From NCBI GenBank assembly GCA_030592575.1, contig JAUVIV010000003.1, forward strand, positions 1 to 56,100: a DNA stretch of 56,100 nt. The letters are read 5' to 3'. Origin of the DNA: a bacterium (GTDB lineage Bacteria > Hydrothermota > UBA3073 > JACQXS01). Made by a program: the position numbers and the translations under genes. How positions within the stretch are numbered: the first letter of the stretch is position 1; each line of letters begins with the position of its first letter. Shown here piece by piece: positions 8,377 to 15,687 of this stretch. Under the pieces are notes generated by a model. It was not told the origin of the DNA and ran no database searches. It was given only the letters and a program-made list of their open reading frames with translations.

Positions 8377-10338
8377 TTACAAGAGAACAGAAGCACCCAC
8401 GGTTAGCCATCTTCCCGGAAGTTCAATTCCAGGTATTTCTTCATACTTTGTATTCAGTAAATTTTTTGCTTCAAAGAAGAAAGAGATTTCGCTGAGCTGG
8501 GTAGATAATTTTGCTGAGGATACCCAATATCCTACCTCCCCGACTCGAGACTTAAATGTTGTAATTGTATTTGCCGACAGTATCCAGTTTTGGATAGAAA
8601 ATTTACTATTCCATTTGAAAGCAAGCATATGTTCCGGATAATTCAGTGCGTATTTAGAAATGTGTGTATTATCGGGTACTATTTCACTTTGAATAATTGT
8701 ATATGGAATTGTAAGGTGCGAGTGCTTCCAAAGAGGCAATTCTATTATTATTTCTACGCCCCTTATATTTGCTTCTTTTATATTTTTTACTTCCCATGGT
8801 GCGAGTGTATCCGATTTCGGTTTTATCCAATCTATTAAATTATCTTCATTCCGAGTAAATAAAGTTCCACTAAAAATAGAATAATCTATTCCAAGTTCAT
8901 AGGAAAAAGCTTTTTCACTAAGCAAATTCGGGTTGCCAATATTCCCCAGGCTTTCATAATAAAGCTCGGTAAATGTAGGAGCTCTGAAAGTTCTTCCACA
9001 AGAACCACGCAACTTAAATCGAGTAGAAAAAAGATAGCCAAATGCTAAGGATGGTGAAAAGTTCCACTTGTATTGAGAATTATAATCTGCTCGAGCACCA
9101 GTGTTTATATGTAGGGGCAATTCGTGAATTGCCCTTATAATTTGATGCTCAATATAAAGAGCTACATTCTGACGATTGTGATATCCCAATGCTGAAGATT
9201 CCACTCCTCCTCTAATTCCGGTGCTTTCGATTCTTTCTTCTCCGACTTCTCCTCCAAAAGCTACATTCCCTAAAACGTTTAAAGAAGTAAGTACCAAAAG
9301 TTCGCCTCCATATTTATAATTGGTGTGATAGTTAGTATAAATATTTGGCTCCTCTCTTATATATACAAATTTATCATAGTGTTCACGATAATACACGGTT
9401 GGTTCTATCAATAATGTAGGAGCGGGTTGCAAATTGTTCCTACGAATAGATTGCATCTTTATGCTTCCAAATTTTGTGCGAGTCTTTTCCCAGGACGGTG
9501 AAGGTGCATAAAATCCATAAGCTCCAAACTTTTTATCTTGTAATCCTAAATTGATATCAACATTGCCAATCTTTGTTTTCGCCCACAAGTTCAAATTATC
9601 AAAATCAGTGTCATATCTATAACCATCTGACTTTTGATACCCAATGGATAAGCGAGTATTGAATTGAGTTGAGTGAGTAGCAAGAGTATGTGTGCCATAG
9701 TTACCATAAGAGCCACTTATTCCGGTAGATTTAGAAGTTCCGTTTTTAGTTATGATGTTTATGACTCCACCAAAAGCGTTTGCGCCGTATAGAGACGAGC
9801 CCTGTCCTCTTAATATTTCTATTCGCTCAATATCATATAATCCCACAGGTATATTTAAACTATGATGTCCGGTTTGTGGGTCATCTGCTTTCACTCCATC
9901 AATAAGGATAAGCACTTGCTCAAATCCTGCTCCTCTGATTGATGGATCTGCTTGAACTCCATAAAAATTCCTTTGACGAATGTCAACACTAAGCGAATAA
10001 TTTAGTAATTCAGAAATTGAATGGACGGGCAGTTCCTTGATTTCCTCACTTGTTATTATAGTAATACTTCTCAATACTTCAGGTAGTTTTGATGATATTC
10101 TTGAGCCGATTACTACAACAGGTTCAAGCTCGTATGTTAGTTGAATGTTTTTACCACTGCTGTCATTTTGAGCCCTTCGGTAAATGTCACCCTGAACAAT
10201 TTCCACCCTGTTACACTGAGCCCTTCGCTTGTCATTCTGAACGAAGTGAAGAATCTCAATTCTCGCCTCAGGATAAACTCCGTGAATAATCTCTTCTTTG
10301 GCTATGAAACTGATTACAAGTAACAGTCCAAGCATCAT
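8377..10338 (-). CDS. TonB-dependent outer-membrane receptor (BtuB-like) with repeat-derived insertion near its N-terminus
   Basis: This receptor imports a scarce ligand such as cobalamin or a metal chelate, powered by TonB. A short hydrophobic signal (residues 1-14) precedes the TonB-box-like 'ELEPVVVIGSR'. The plug domain has 'SIRGAGFEQVLILIDGVKAD', 'IERIEILRGQGSSLYGANAF' and 'GGVINIITK'. The rest is a 22-strand-type barrel with the hallmark 'NLLNTKYEEIPG' and a final hydrophobic strand. Residues 17-59 are not native: they are translated from a 131-bp dispersed repeat (10160-10290) lying in frame between signal and plug. A second short palindrome (9111-9137) encodes 'RAIHELPLHI' in a barrel loop. 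Its ATG overlaps the TGA of the upstream GlcD-type oxidase by four bases (10335-10338), suggesting translational coupling. The ligand cannot be read from sequence. Confidence 0.9.
   Translation of the reverse strand: MMLGLLLVISFIAKEEIIHGVYPEARIEILHFVQNDKRRAQCNRVEIVQGDIYRRAQNDSSGKNIQLTYELEPVVVIGSRISSKLPEVLRSITIITSEEIKELPVHSISELLNYSLSVDIRQRNFYGVQADPSIRGAGFEQVLILIDGVKADDPQTGHHSLNIPVGLYDIERIEILRGQGSSLYGANAFGGVINIITKNGTSKSTGISGSYGNYGTHTLATHSTQFNTRLSIGYQKSDGYRYDTDFDNLNLWAKTKIGNVDINLGLQDKKFGAYGFYAPSPSWEKTRTKFGSIKMQSIRRNNLQPAPTLLIEPTVYYREHYDKFVYIREEPNIYTNYHTNYKYGGELLVLTSLNVLGNVAFGGEVGEERIESTGIRGGVESSALGYHNRQNVALYIEHQIIRAIHELPLHINTGARADYNSQYKWNFSPSLAFGYLFSTRFKLRGSCGRTFRAPTFTELYYESLGNIGNPNLLSEKAFSYELGIDYSIFSGTLFTRNEDNLIDWIKPKSDTLAPWEVKNIKEANIRGVEIIIELPLWKHSHLTIPYTIIQSEIVPDNTHISKYALNYPEHMLAFKWNSKFSIQNWILSANTITTFKSRVGEVGYWVSSAKLSTQLSEISFFFEAKNLLNTKYEEIPGIELPGRWLTVGASVLL
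9111..9137. repeat. Short palindromic repeat inside the TonB receptor gene
   Basis: GTAGGGGCAATTCGTGAATTGCCCTTA has a 9-bp stem GGGCAATTC/GAATTGCCC. It belongs to the same family as 19563-19590 (intergenic) and 21989-22016 (inside the aldehyde dehydrogenase gene). It is translated in frame as 'RAIHELPLHI' in the barrel part. Confidence 0.65.
10160..10290. repeat. 131-bp dispersed repeat inserted in frame in the TonB receptor gene (copy C)
   Basis: On the minus strand this matches 5600-5730 over the full 131 bases with only a few substitutions (for example ATTATTCACGGAG against ATTCTTCACGGAG). It lacks the ATTTTAAT ends of the intergenic copies. It stays open in the receptor frame and encodes 'IIHGVYPEARIEILHFVQND' and 23 further residues. 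Confidence 0.85.
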
Positions 10339-11714
10339 TTATTATCGGGAAATATCTTTTCCGGGTTTAGTATATTATTAGGGTCAAAGACACGTTTAAT
10401 TCCTCGCATAAGTTCAATTTGCTTCTTGCCAAGAGCCATCTCAAGATACGGTTTTTTGGCAAGTCCTATACCATGTTCACCGGAAAGCATTCCTCCCAGA
10501 GATAATCCTGTCTTAAATAATTCTTTCATAATCTTGGGTATCTTTGCTTTCCATTCTTGCTTCGGTGTGTTTTTCCTTAGTATATTTATATGTACATTTC
10601 CATCACCGATATGTCCGTAACTCACAATTTTCAATCCATATTTGTGTTCAACTCTTTTTATTTCACGAAGGAACTCCGGCATTTTGCTTCTTGGCACAAC
10701 TACATCTTCTCGCTCTACTTCACTTTCTGATTTCAAGGCATCTGAAATGGATTTTCTGATTTCCCATAATCGCTCTTGCTCACGTTCAGTTAGAGCGACA
10801 AGAACATCAATCGCACCATTCTTAAGAGCAATGTCTCCAATCTCATTATATTCACGCTCAACCTCTTCTTTCCGCTCGCCATCAATCTCTATCAGTAGGG
10901 AATAGGCACCTACATTAAATGGTGATTTTCTTCCAAGGTAACGTTCAGAAGCTTCAATTGCTTCTTGTTCCATAAGCTCAATAGCTGATGGGCAAACCTT
11001 ATGCTGTAGAATTTCCTGTGTAAATTTGCTAACTTTTTCTATATCTTCAAATGGGATAAGTAAAGCCACTTTCGTTTTTGGTATTGGGAGAAGTTTCAAA
11101 ATTGCAAGAGTTATAATAGCAAGCGTGCCTTCACTTCCAATAAGCAAGTCAGTTAAATTGTATCCTGTTACATTCTTTACAAGTTTACCACCGTATTTTA
11201 TAATTTCTCCTGTTGGTAGTACTGCTTCTACTCCAAGCACATAATTTTTTGTTGTGCCATATTTCACAGCTCTTGCTCCACCGGCGCATTCTGCAATATT
11301 CCCTCCGACAGTTGATGTCTCCAATGATGCGGGATAAGGTGGATAAAATAAATCTTGCTTTTTTGCCGTATCTACAAGTTGAGCAATTATAACTCCTGGT
11401 TCAACAACTGCCACAAGGTTTTCAGTATCTATTTCATGTATCTCGTTCATTCGCTCAAGTGATATGACTATGCTTTCGGGAGATGGAACAGCTCCTCCTG
11501 AGAGACAACTTCCGCCTCCTCTTGGAGTAACAGGTATAAGCTTTTTATTTGCAAGCTTCATTATCTCGCTTATTTCTTTTGTAGTTTTGGGCTTTACAAC
11601 TGCTTTTGGGAAAACCTTAAATCCGGAAGTTTCGTCGTGAGAATAAAGTTCTAAATCCTCAAGTTCTGTTAGAATATTCTCTTTTCCTACAATTTTTTCT
11701 AATTCTTTGAGCAT
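10335..11714 (-). CDS. GlcD-type FAD-linked oxidase (glycolate/D-lactate dehydrogenase family)
   Basis: This 459-aa flavoprotein has an N-terminal PCMH-type FAD domain ('VTPRGGGSCLSGGAVPSPES', 'VEPGVIIAQLVDTAKKQDLF', 'GGNIAECAGGARAVKYGTTK', 'YVLGVEAVLPTGEIIKYGGK', 'GSEGTLAIIT'). The C-terminal FAD-oxidase cap has the His-containing 'YGHIGDGNVHINI' and 'GMLSGEHGIGLAKKPYL', ending 'FDPNNILNPEKIF'. Such enzymes oxidise a D-2-hydroxyacid (glycolate, D-lactate or similar) and pass electrons to a quinone or partner Fe-S subunit. No GlcF/LldE-type partner is next to it; instead its stop codon overlaps the start of the TonB receptor. No clear Shine-Dalgarno precedes the ATG. The substrate is undetermined. 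Confidence 0.88.
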   Translation of the reverse strand: MLKELEKIVGKENILTELEDLELYSHDETSGFKVFPKAVVKPKTTKEISEIMKLANKKLIPVTPRGGGSCLSGGAVPSPESIVISLERMNEIHEIDTENLVAVVEPGVIIAQLVDTAKKQDLFYPPYPASLETSTVGGNIAECAGGARAVKYGTTKNYVLGVEAVLPTGEIIKYGGKLVKNVTGYNLTDLLIGSEGTLAIITLAILKLLPIPKTKVALLIPFEDIEKVSKFTQEILQHKVCPSAIELMEQEAIEASERYLGRKSPFNVGAYSLLIEIDGERKEEVEREYNEIGDIALKNGAIDVLVALTEREQERLWEIRKSISDALKSESEVEREDVVVPRSKMPEFLREIKRVEHKYGLKIVSYGHIGDGNVHINILRKNTPKQEWKAKIPKIMKELFKTGLSLGGMLSGEHGIGLAKKPYLEMALGKKQIELMRGIKRVFDPNNILNPEKIFPDNK

Positions 11715-11724
11715 TGTCTATTTT

Positions 11725-11769
11725 GGACTTGATGAATCAAGTTCCTACAAGATAAATCAAGTTGCTACA
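11725..11769. repeat. Short palindromic repeat 'CTTGAT...ATCAAG' upstream of the GlcD-type gene
   Basis: GGACTTGATGAATCAAGTTCC followed by TACAAGATAAATCAAGTTGC. The inverted CTTGAT/ATCAAG arms and the TACA tails resemble the other small dispersed palindromes. It fills the leader of the minus-strand oxidase gene. Confidence 0.5.
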
Positions 11770-11819
11770 ATAGATGTACATTACTATAATAATCATAGAA
11801 ACTTTCAATATTAAAATCA

Positions 11820-11859
11820 CAAGGGCACAGAGAATCGCAACTTTATCCCTATGCCCTTG
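11820..11859 (-). terminator. Predicted transcription terminator after the secreted-protein pair
   Basis: On the minus strand, CAAGGGCATAGGGA pairs with TCTCTGTGCCCTTG (14 bp, including two G-U pairs) around a 12-nt loop and is followed by TGATTTT. It lies 25 bp beyond the stop of the gene ending at 11884, as expected for a stem-loop terminator. The U-tract is short. Confidence 0.6.
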
Positions 11860-11883
11860 CTGTAAAATTCTATATAAGCATTC

Positions 11884-12414
11884 TTACTTCAATAATACAA
11901 GCTTATTTGTGGCTTTGAAATCAGGTGCTATCATACGAACAAAATAAATTCCTTGAGATAACTTAGTTCCATGGTCTGATTTTCCGTTCCATTTTAAGTC
12001 GTAGAATCCTGTTTTCTGCTCACCCGATACGAGTGTTTTAACTGTTCTTCCTGTTACATCATATACCTTGATGCTAACCTTTGATAGTCTTGGAACTCCA
12101 TATTTGACTGTGATTTTTGCTCTTGTTGCAGGGTTTGGATATGGATGTGAAAGACTAAAAACTTTAGGCATAGGTTTTGTATCAGGTTCTTTGATTCCTA
12201 CCTCAATTCCACTTGAATATGTATAAAATCCAGCTTGTTCAATATAACTTGCAGTTTCGGATTGTCCGATAACTGATTGTCCTACTGCATCCTTCAAAAT
12301 ATAATTTGCTGAGCTTGAGCTGCTGCCTGCATTTGAAAAAGTACTCTTTGTCATTACATAATCAGCACAAAACCCGGAGCTCGCAAAAAATAATGCAATT
12401 AGAATATACTTCAT
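11884..12414 (-). CDS. Secreted protein with type IX-like C-terminal sorting domain
   Basis: The start at 12414 is chosen because AGGAGG precedes it; an ATG six codons upstream overlaps that site. The 176-aa product has a Sec signal 'MKYILIALFFASSGFCA' and a 'Ser-rich' segment ('STFSNAGSSSSSANYILKDA' then 'VGQSVIGQSETASY') common in short secreted proteins of this type. The sorting module has 'HPYPNPAT', 'VSIKVYDVTGRTVKTL', 'GIYFVRM' and 'TNKLVLLK'. Between signal and tail there is almost no room for an enzymatic domain. It probably forms one transcript with the gene ending at 12494 (79 bp apart). Confidence 0.8.
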   Translation of the reverse strand: MKYILIALFFASSGFCADYVMTKSTFSNAGSSSSSANYILKDAVGQSVIGQSETASYIEQAGFYTYSSGIEVGIKEPDTKPMPKVFSLSHPYPNPATRAKITVKYGVPRLSKVSIKVYDVTGRTVKTLVSGEQKTGFYDLKWNGKSDHGTKLSQGIYFVRMIAPDFKATNKLVLLK

Positions 12415-12493
12415 CTTATCCTCCTGGTTCAAAAGATGCCTAAGTATAATAAAGACATCTCGTTCCCATAGTGTTTTTCTTATTTATCACCGG

Positions 12494-13783
12494 TTATTTT
12501 GAGTTTGTTGAACTTCCTTTAATATCGTTACTTGGTGATGATGTAAATGCTTTACTAACAGTGCCATAAGAAGTAGGATAGAATACTGCTGTGAATTGGT
12601 ATCTGATTACTTCAGTTGAGCCTGCAAATTTATCGCAAACAAAGTAATAAGTCTGGTCACCTGCTGTAACTGCCTCTACGCGAGTTATAGCAAAAGGTAT
12701 TGTTGCATCACTTGTAGTTGCATCACCAGCGTCTTTGGCGATGTTTGCCATATAGGTATAGTCCAGTGCGGCTGTTTTGGAGATAGATGTACGTGCATAA
12801 TCTTTGGTGCCGTTTGTGTGATGAAAGTCCACAAGACCTGTAAGGGTTACCATTACAAATCCTGCTGACGGAGCAGTAAGAACGAGTGTTGATGCAACTG
12901 AATCAGCGGTAGCCAAGATAATTTCTCTATTACTATGGTCACTGACAAGTCCTGGAAGATTTGCAGCTGTGAGGTCACCGGTTATATTAACATCGCCGTT
13001 AAAATATCCAGCATATCCAGCATTACTTTCCGCATAAATTCCATATTCATTCCCAATAGAGTCTCCGGTAGTTTTAAAATACCCTGCATATCTATCACCG
13101 GAATTAGCATGATAATTGAGGTATGTCTGTGTTCCATCATTGCTCCAATTAGTAATTGCATTCGTCTCGGTTGCACCTACATAAGAAAGTCCTGTATAGC
13201 TTGAAGAGTTATCGTAAATAGTGAAATTATTTGCATCTTTAGGACGGATATAGCTTGCTATGTCTTCCCATATAGCATCTGCTGTAGCAGTAGCATAAGC
13301 AGCGGTATCTGCGTAGACTGCTCTCATTGCATAACCAACCGATACAATTTTTTTCCTTGGAGAAAGAGTATCACCTGCGACTTGAGTTTCAAGCCAAAGC
13401 GGTGTACCTGTGAATATATTAGCAGGAATAGGAGTAACACTTCCAAGCAATACATTAAATATTCCTTTAACTACTAACACACTTATTTGTGTTTCTGACC
13501 AAAGTTCAGTTCCTGCTGTTGATGTATTGTATAATCTGAAAATCATACCAATATTACCAGTAACTCCGGCAGTATCGGTTGCATCTCCGAGCCATCCCTG
13601 ATAATTCATCTCAAGTGGAGTTGCTTTAACAAGCTCTCTCGTTGCTGTTGTCTGTGGTTGAACAGAACTTCTGCTTGTTATTTTTTGTATTCCCGAAGCG
13701 TTTCCGTTTTCTGTGTTTAAATTACTTGCTTGCGAATTACCAATAAACAAACAAATTAAACCAAGGGTTAATAAATATCTCAT
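12494..13783 (-). CDS. Secreted fibre/tail-like protein, function unknown
   Basis: The start at 13783 is supported by AAAGGAGG before it and the signal 'MRYLLTLGLICLFIGNSQAS'. In the 429-aa product, residues about 60-150 follow a pattern common to large secreted proteins of uncultured bacteria: 'MNYQGWLGDATDTAGVTGNI', 'FRLYNTSTAGTELWSET', 'GIFNVLLGSVTPIPANIF' and 'VSVGYAMRAVYADTA'. The middle has Gly/Tyr repeats ('AGYFKTTGDSIGNEYGIYAE'). The C-terminal domain resembles a beta-sandwich of tail-fibre-tip type ('APSAGFVMVTLTGLVDFHHT'). It lacks the C-terminal sorting module carried by its downstream partner. The role is unknown; surface adhesion is a guess. Confidence 0.75.
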   Translation of the reverse strand: MRYLLTLGLICLFIGNSQASNLNTENGNASGIQKITSRSSVQPQTTATRELVKATPLEMNYQGWLGDATDTAGVTGNIGMIFRLYNTSTAGTELWSETQISVLVVKGIFNVLLGSVTPIPANIFTGTPLWLETQVAGDTLSPRKKIVSVGYAMRAVYADTAAYATATADAIWEDIASYIRPKDANNFTIYDNSSSYTGLSYVGATETNAITNWSNDGTQTYLNYHANSGDRYAGYFKTTGDSIGNEYGIYAESNAGYAGYFNGDVNITGDLTAANLPGLVSDHSNREIILATADSVASTLVLTAPSAGFVMVTLTGLVDFHHTNGTKDYARTSISKTAALDYTYMANIAKDAGDATTSDATIPFAITRVEAVTAGDQTYYFVCDKFAGSTEVIRYQFTAVFYPTSYGTVSKAFTSSPSNDIKGSSTNSK

Positions 13784-14014
13784 TTTAAAACCTCCTTTTG
13801 AGTGTAACAAATTTGTTTAACACTCGTTAAATTTGCGAGGCAAAAGCCTCAATTCTATATCCAAAACCTTACTCCTTGATTATCAATTTATTAACCTCAC
13901 CTCCTTTCAAATACAAATCAATGTTTTTGTAAAATCTCTAATTCCTTATTTTGTAAGAATTAGAAGTCTTTTGAAATGCTTTATTTAATATGAATGTGAT
14001 TTCTCTAATGTCAA
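13784..14014 (-). promoter_or_regulatory. Promoter and long (about 200 nt) structured leader of the secreted-protein pair
   Basis: On the minus strand, TTGACA (14014-14009), 16 bp and CATATT (13992-13987) form a promoter. The leader down to the ATG at 13783 holds a strong but unused-looking GGAGGTGA site (about 13907-13914 region), a tiny ORF ending 'VNKLIIKE', a GAGGC-4-GCCTC hairpin (13837-13850) and a near palindrome GTGTAACAAATTTGTTTAACAC (13802-13823) next to the real ribosome site. It may be a regulatory leader or simply hold repeat debris. Confidence 0.45.
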
Positions 14015-14092
14015 GAAAAAATGTAAATAGTTATACAAGTTATATAGTGAAGTACAAAATAAATTATCATAGTATATCAAAAAAAACTTGAT

Positions 14093-15658
14093 ATGTTTAA
14101 AACATCAGATATTATACGCTTGATGAAAAAACTTGATGAGATTCTCAAAGAATTGCACCCGCTTGAAGTAAAAGTCCTGTTGGCTTTCAAGAAAAAAGAA
14201 ATACTTACAATGAATGAATCAATGGATATTACCAAGTTATCAGAAGGGGATTCTCGTAGAGCGATAGGATGGTTGACAACAAAAGAAATCATAGAGATAA
14301 TTAAACAAGACACTAAGACTCTTGTTCATTTATCTGAACTGGGCAAAAAATATTTAGAAAAAGGTACACCGAGCAAGCAAATTATAGAAAAAATCAAAGC
14401 AAAAGATTCGGTGATTATAAAAAATCTTGATTTTTTGGAACCACTTGAACTAAGTGAAGCTATTGGCTTTTTGAAGAGTAAAGGGATTGTCAAGATAGAA
14501 AAAGGTGGAGTTGTTACATTTAACGACAAATCGAATCTAAAAGATGTTGAACATATTAATGAATTAGTAACTAAAATCCAAGATGGTATAAATATCAACT
14601 CTCTTACCACTGAAGATAGAAAAATTATAGAAGAAAGACATAGAGAACGTGGAAAATCAAGAGGGATGTTTGAAATCACAAGAAAAACAGTAGCTACTTT
14701 TAAGATTACAAAAGAAGGTAAACAATTAATAGACATTTTACACGATAAAAAATTGCCTGAGGAATCTATATCTCAATTGACTTCGGAACTAATAAAGAGT
14801 GGTAATTGGAGAGAAAAAGAATTCAGAGAATATAATATAGAACTTTCTCCTCCAAGAATAGTTACAGGAAAAGCTCATCCTTATCAAGAATTTTTAAATC
14901 AAGTAAGAAATAAGCTAACATCTATGGGTTTTTGTGAAGTATCGGGTGAAATTGTGGAAACGGAGTTCTGGAATATGGATGCTCTTTTTATGCCTCAATT
15001 TCATCCTGCTCGTGAAGTGCATGATGTTTATTTTATGAAATCACCAAAATGTGCAAAAGAAATTGACTCTAAATTTTTGACCGCTGTTGCCCAAACCCAT
15101 CAAAATGGAGGACTTAGTGGTTCAAAAGGATGGGGATATAAATTTGATTCTAATCGTGCAAAAAGATTTGTTCTCAGAAGTCATGGGACGGTTTTATCTG
15201 TACGCACTCTTGCTAAATATCCGGAACCACCCGGTAAGTATTTTACAATTGCACGATGCTTCAGACCGGACGATGTGGATGCAACTCATGCGCCGGATTT
15301 TTTCCAAATAGATGGTATTGTATTAGCAAATAATATAAATTTTAGGGCATTACTTGGATTACTTAAATTATTTGGAACGGAAATTGCAGGTGCATCGGAG
15401 ATTAAATTTACTCCTGCGTATTTTCCATTTACAGAACCCTCAGTTGAGTTACATGCCAAACATCCAAAACTTGGTTGGATAGAGCTTGGAGGAGCAGGTA
15501 TATTCAGACCGGAGGTTACGACACCACTTGGAGTTAAGGTTCCTGTAATTGCTTGGGGTATGGGGCTTGACCGAATGGCAATGATGGCTCTTGGCATTCA
15601 CGATATTCGCGATCTTTTTTCCCGAGATTTGGAATTTCTTCGGAAAATGACAGATTAA
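14093..15658 (+). CDS. pheS: Phenylalanyl-tRNA synthetase alpha subunit, archaeal/eukaryotic type
   Basis: This is the catalytic chain of PheRS, charging tRNA-Phe. At 521 aa it is much longer than the usual bacterial PheS (about 330-350 aa), with winged-helix-like N-terminal domains (about 1-245) and the class II core afterwards. The core reads like archaeal enzymes: 'SPPRIVTGKAHPYQEFLNQV' (motif 1 region, about 252-271), 'VETEFWNMDALFMPQFHPAR', motif 2 'ARCFRPDDVDATHAPDFFQI' (387-406) with the archaeal DATH signature, and motif 3 'GMGLDRMAM' (489-497). No pheT beta gene is adjacent. No Shine-Dalgarno precedes the ATG. Confidence 0.93.
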   Translation: MFKTSDIIRLMKKLDEILKELHPLEVKVLLAFKKKEILTMNESMDITKLSEGDSRRAIGWLTTKEIIEIIKQDTKTLVHLSELGKKYLEKGTPSKQIIEKIKAKDSVIIKNLDFLEPLELSEAIGFLKSKGIVKIEKGGVVTFNDKSNLKDVEHINELVTKIQDGININSLTTEDRKIIEERHRERGKSRGMFEITRKTVATFKITKEGKQLIDILHDKKLPEESISQLTSELIKSGNWREKEFREYNIELSPPRIVTGKAHPYQEFLNQVRNKLTSMGFCEVSGEIVETEFWNMDALFMPQFHPAREVHDVYFMKSPKCAKEIDSKFLTAVAQTHQNGGLSGSKGWGYKFDSNRAKRFVLRSHGTVLSVRTLAKYPEPPGKYFTIARCFRPDDVDATHAPDFFQIDGIVLANNINFRALLGLLKLFGTEIAGASEIKFTPAYFPFTEPSVELHAKHPKLGWIELGGAGIFRPEVTTPLGVKVPVIAWGMGLDRMAMMALGIHDIRDLFSRDLEFLRKMTD

Positions 15659-15687
15659 CAGAATATAAAAACTTGATTTTCTAAATT

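Noticed and set aside
11887..11905. Reading 'KLVLLK'-type tails as transmembrane anchors
   Set aside because: These are the last strands of the sorting module present in six proteins. They are too short and charged to be membrane helices.
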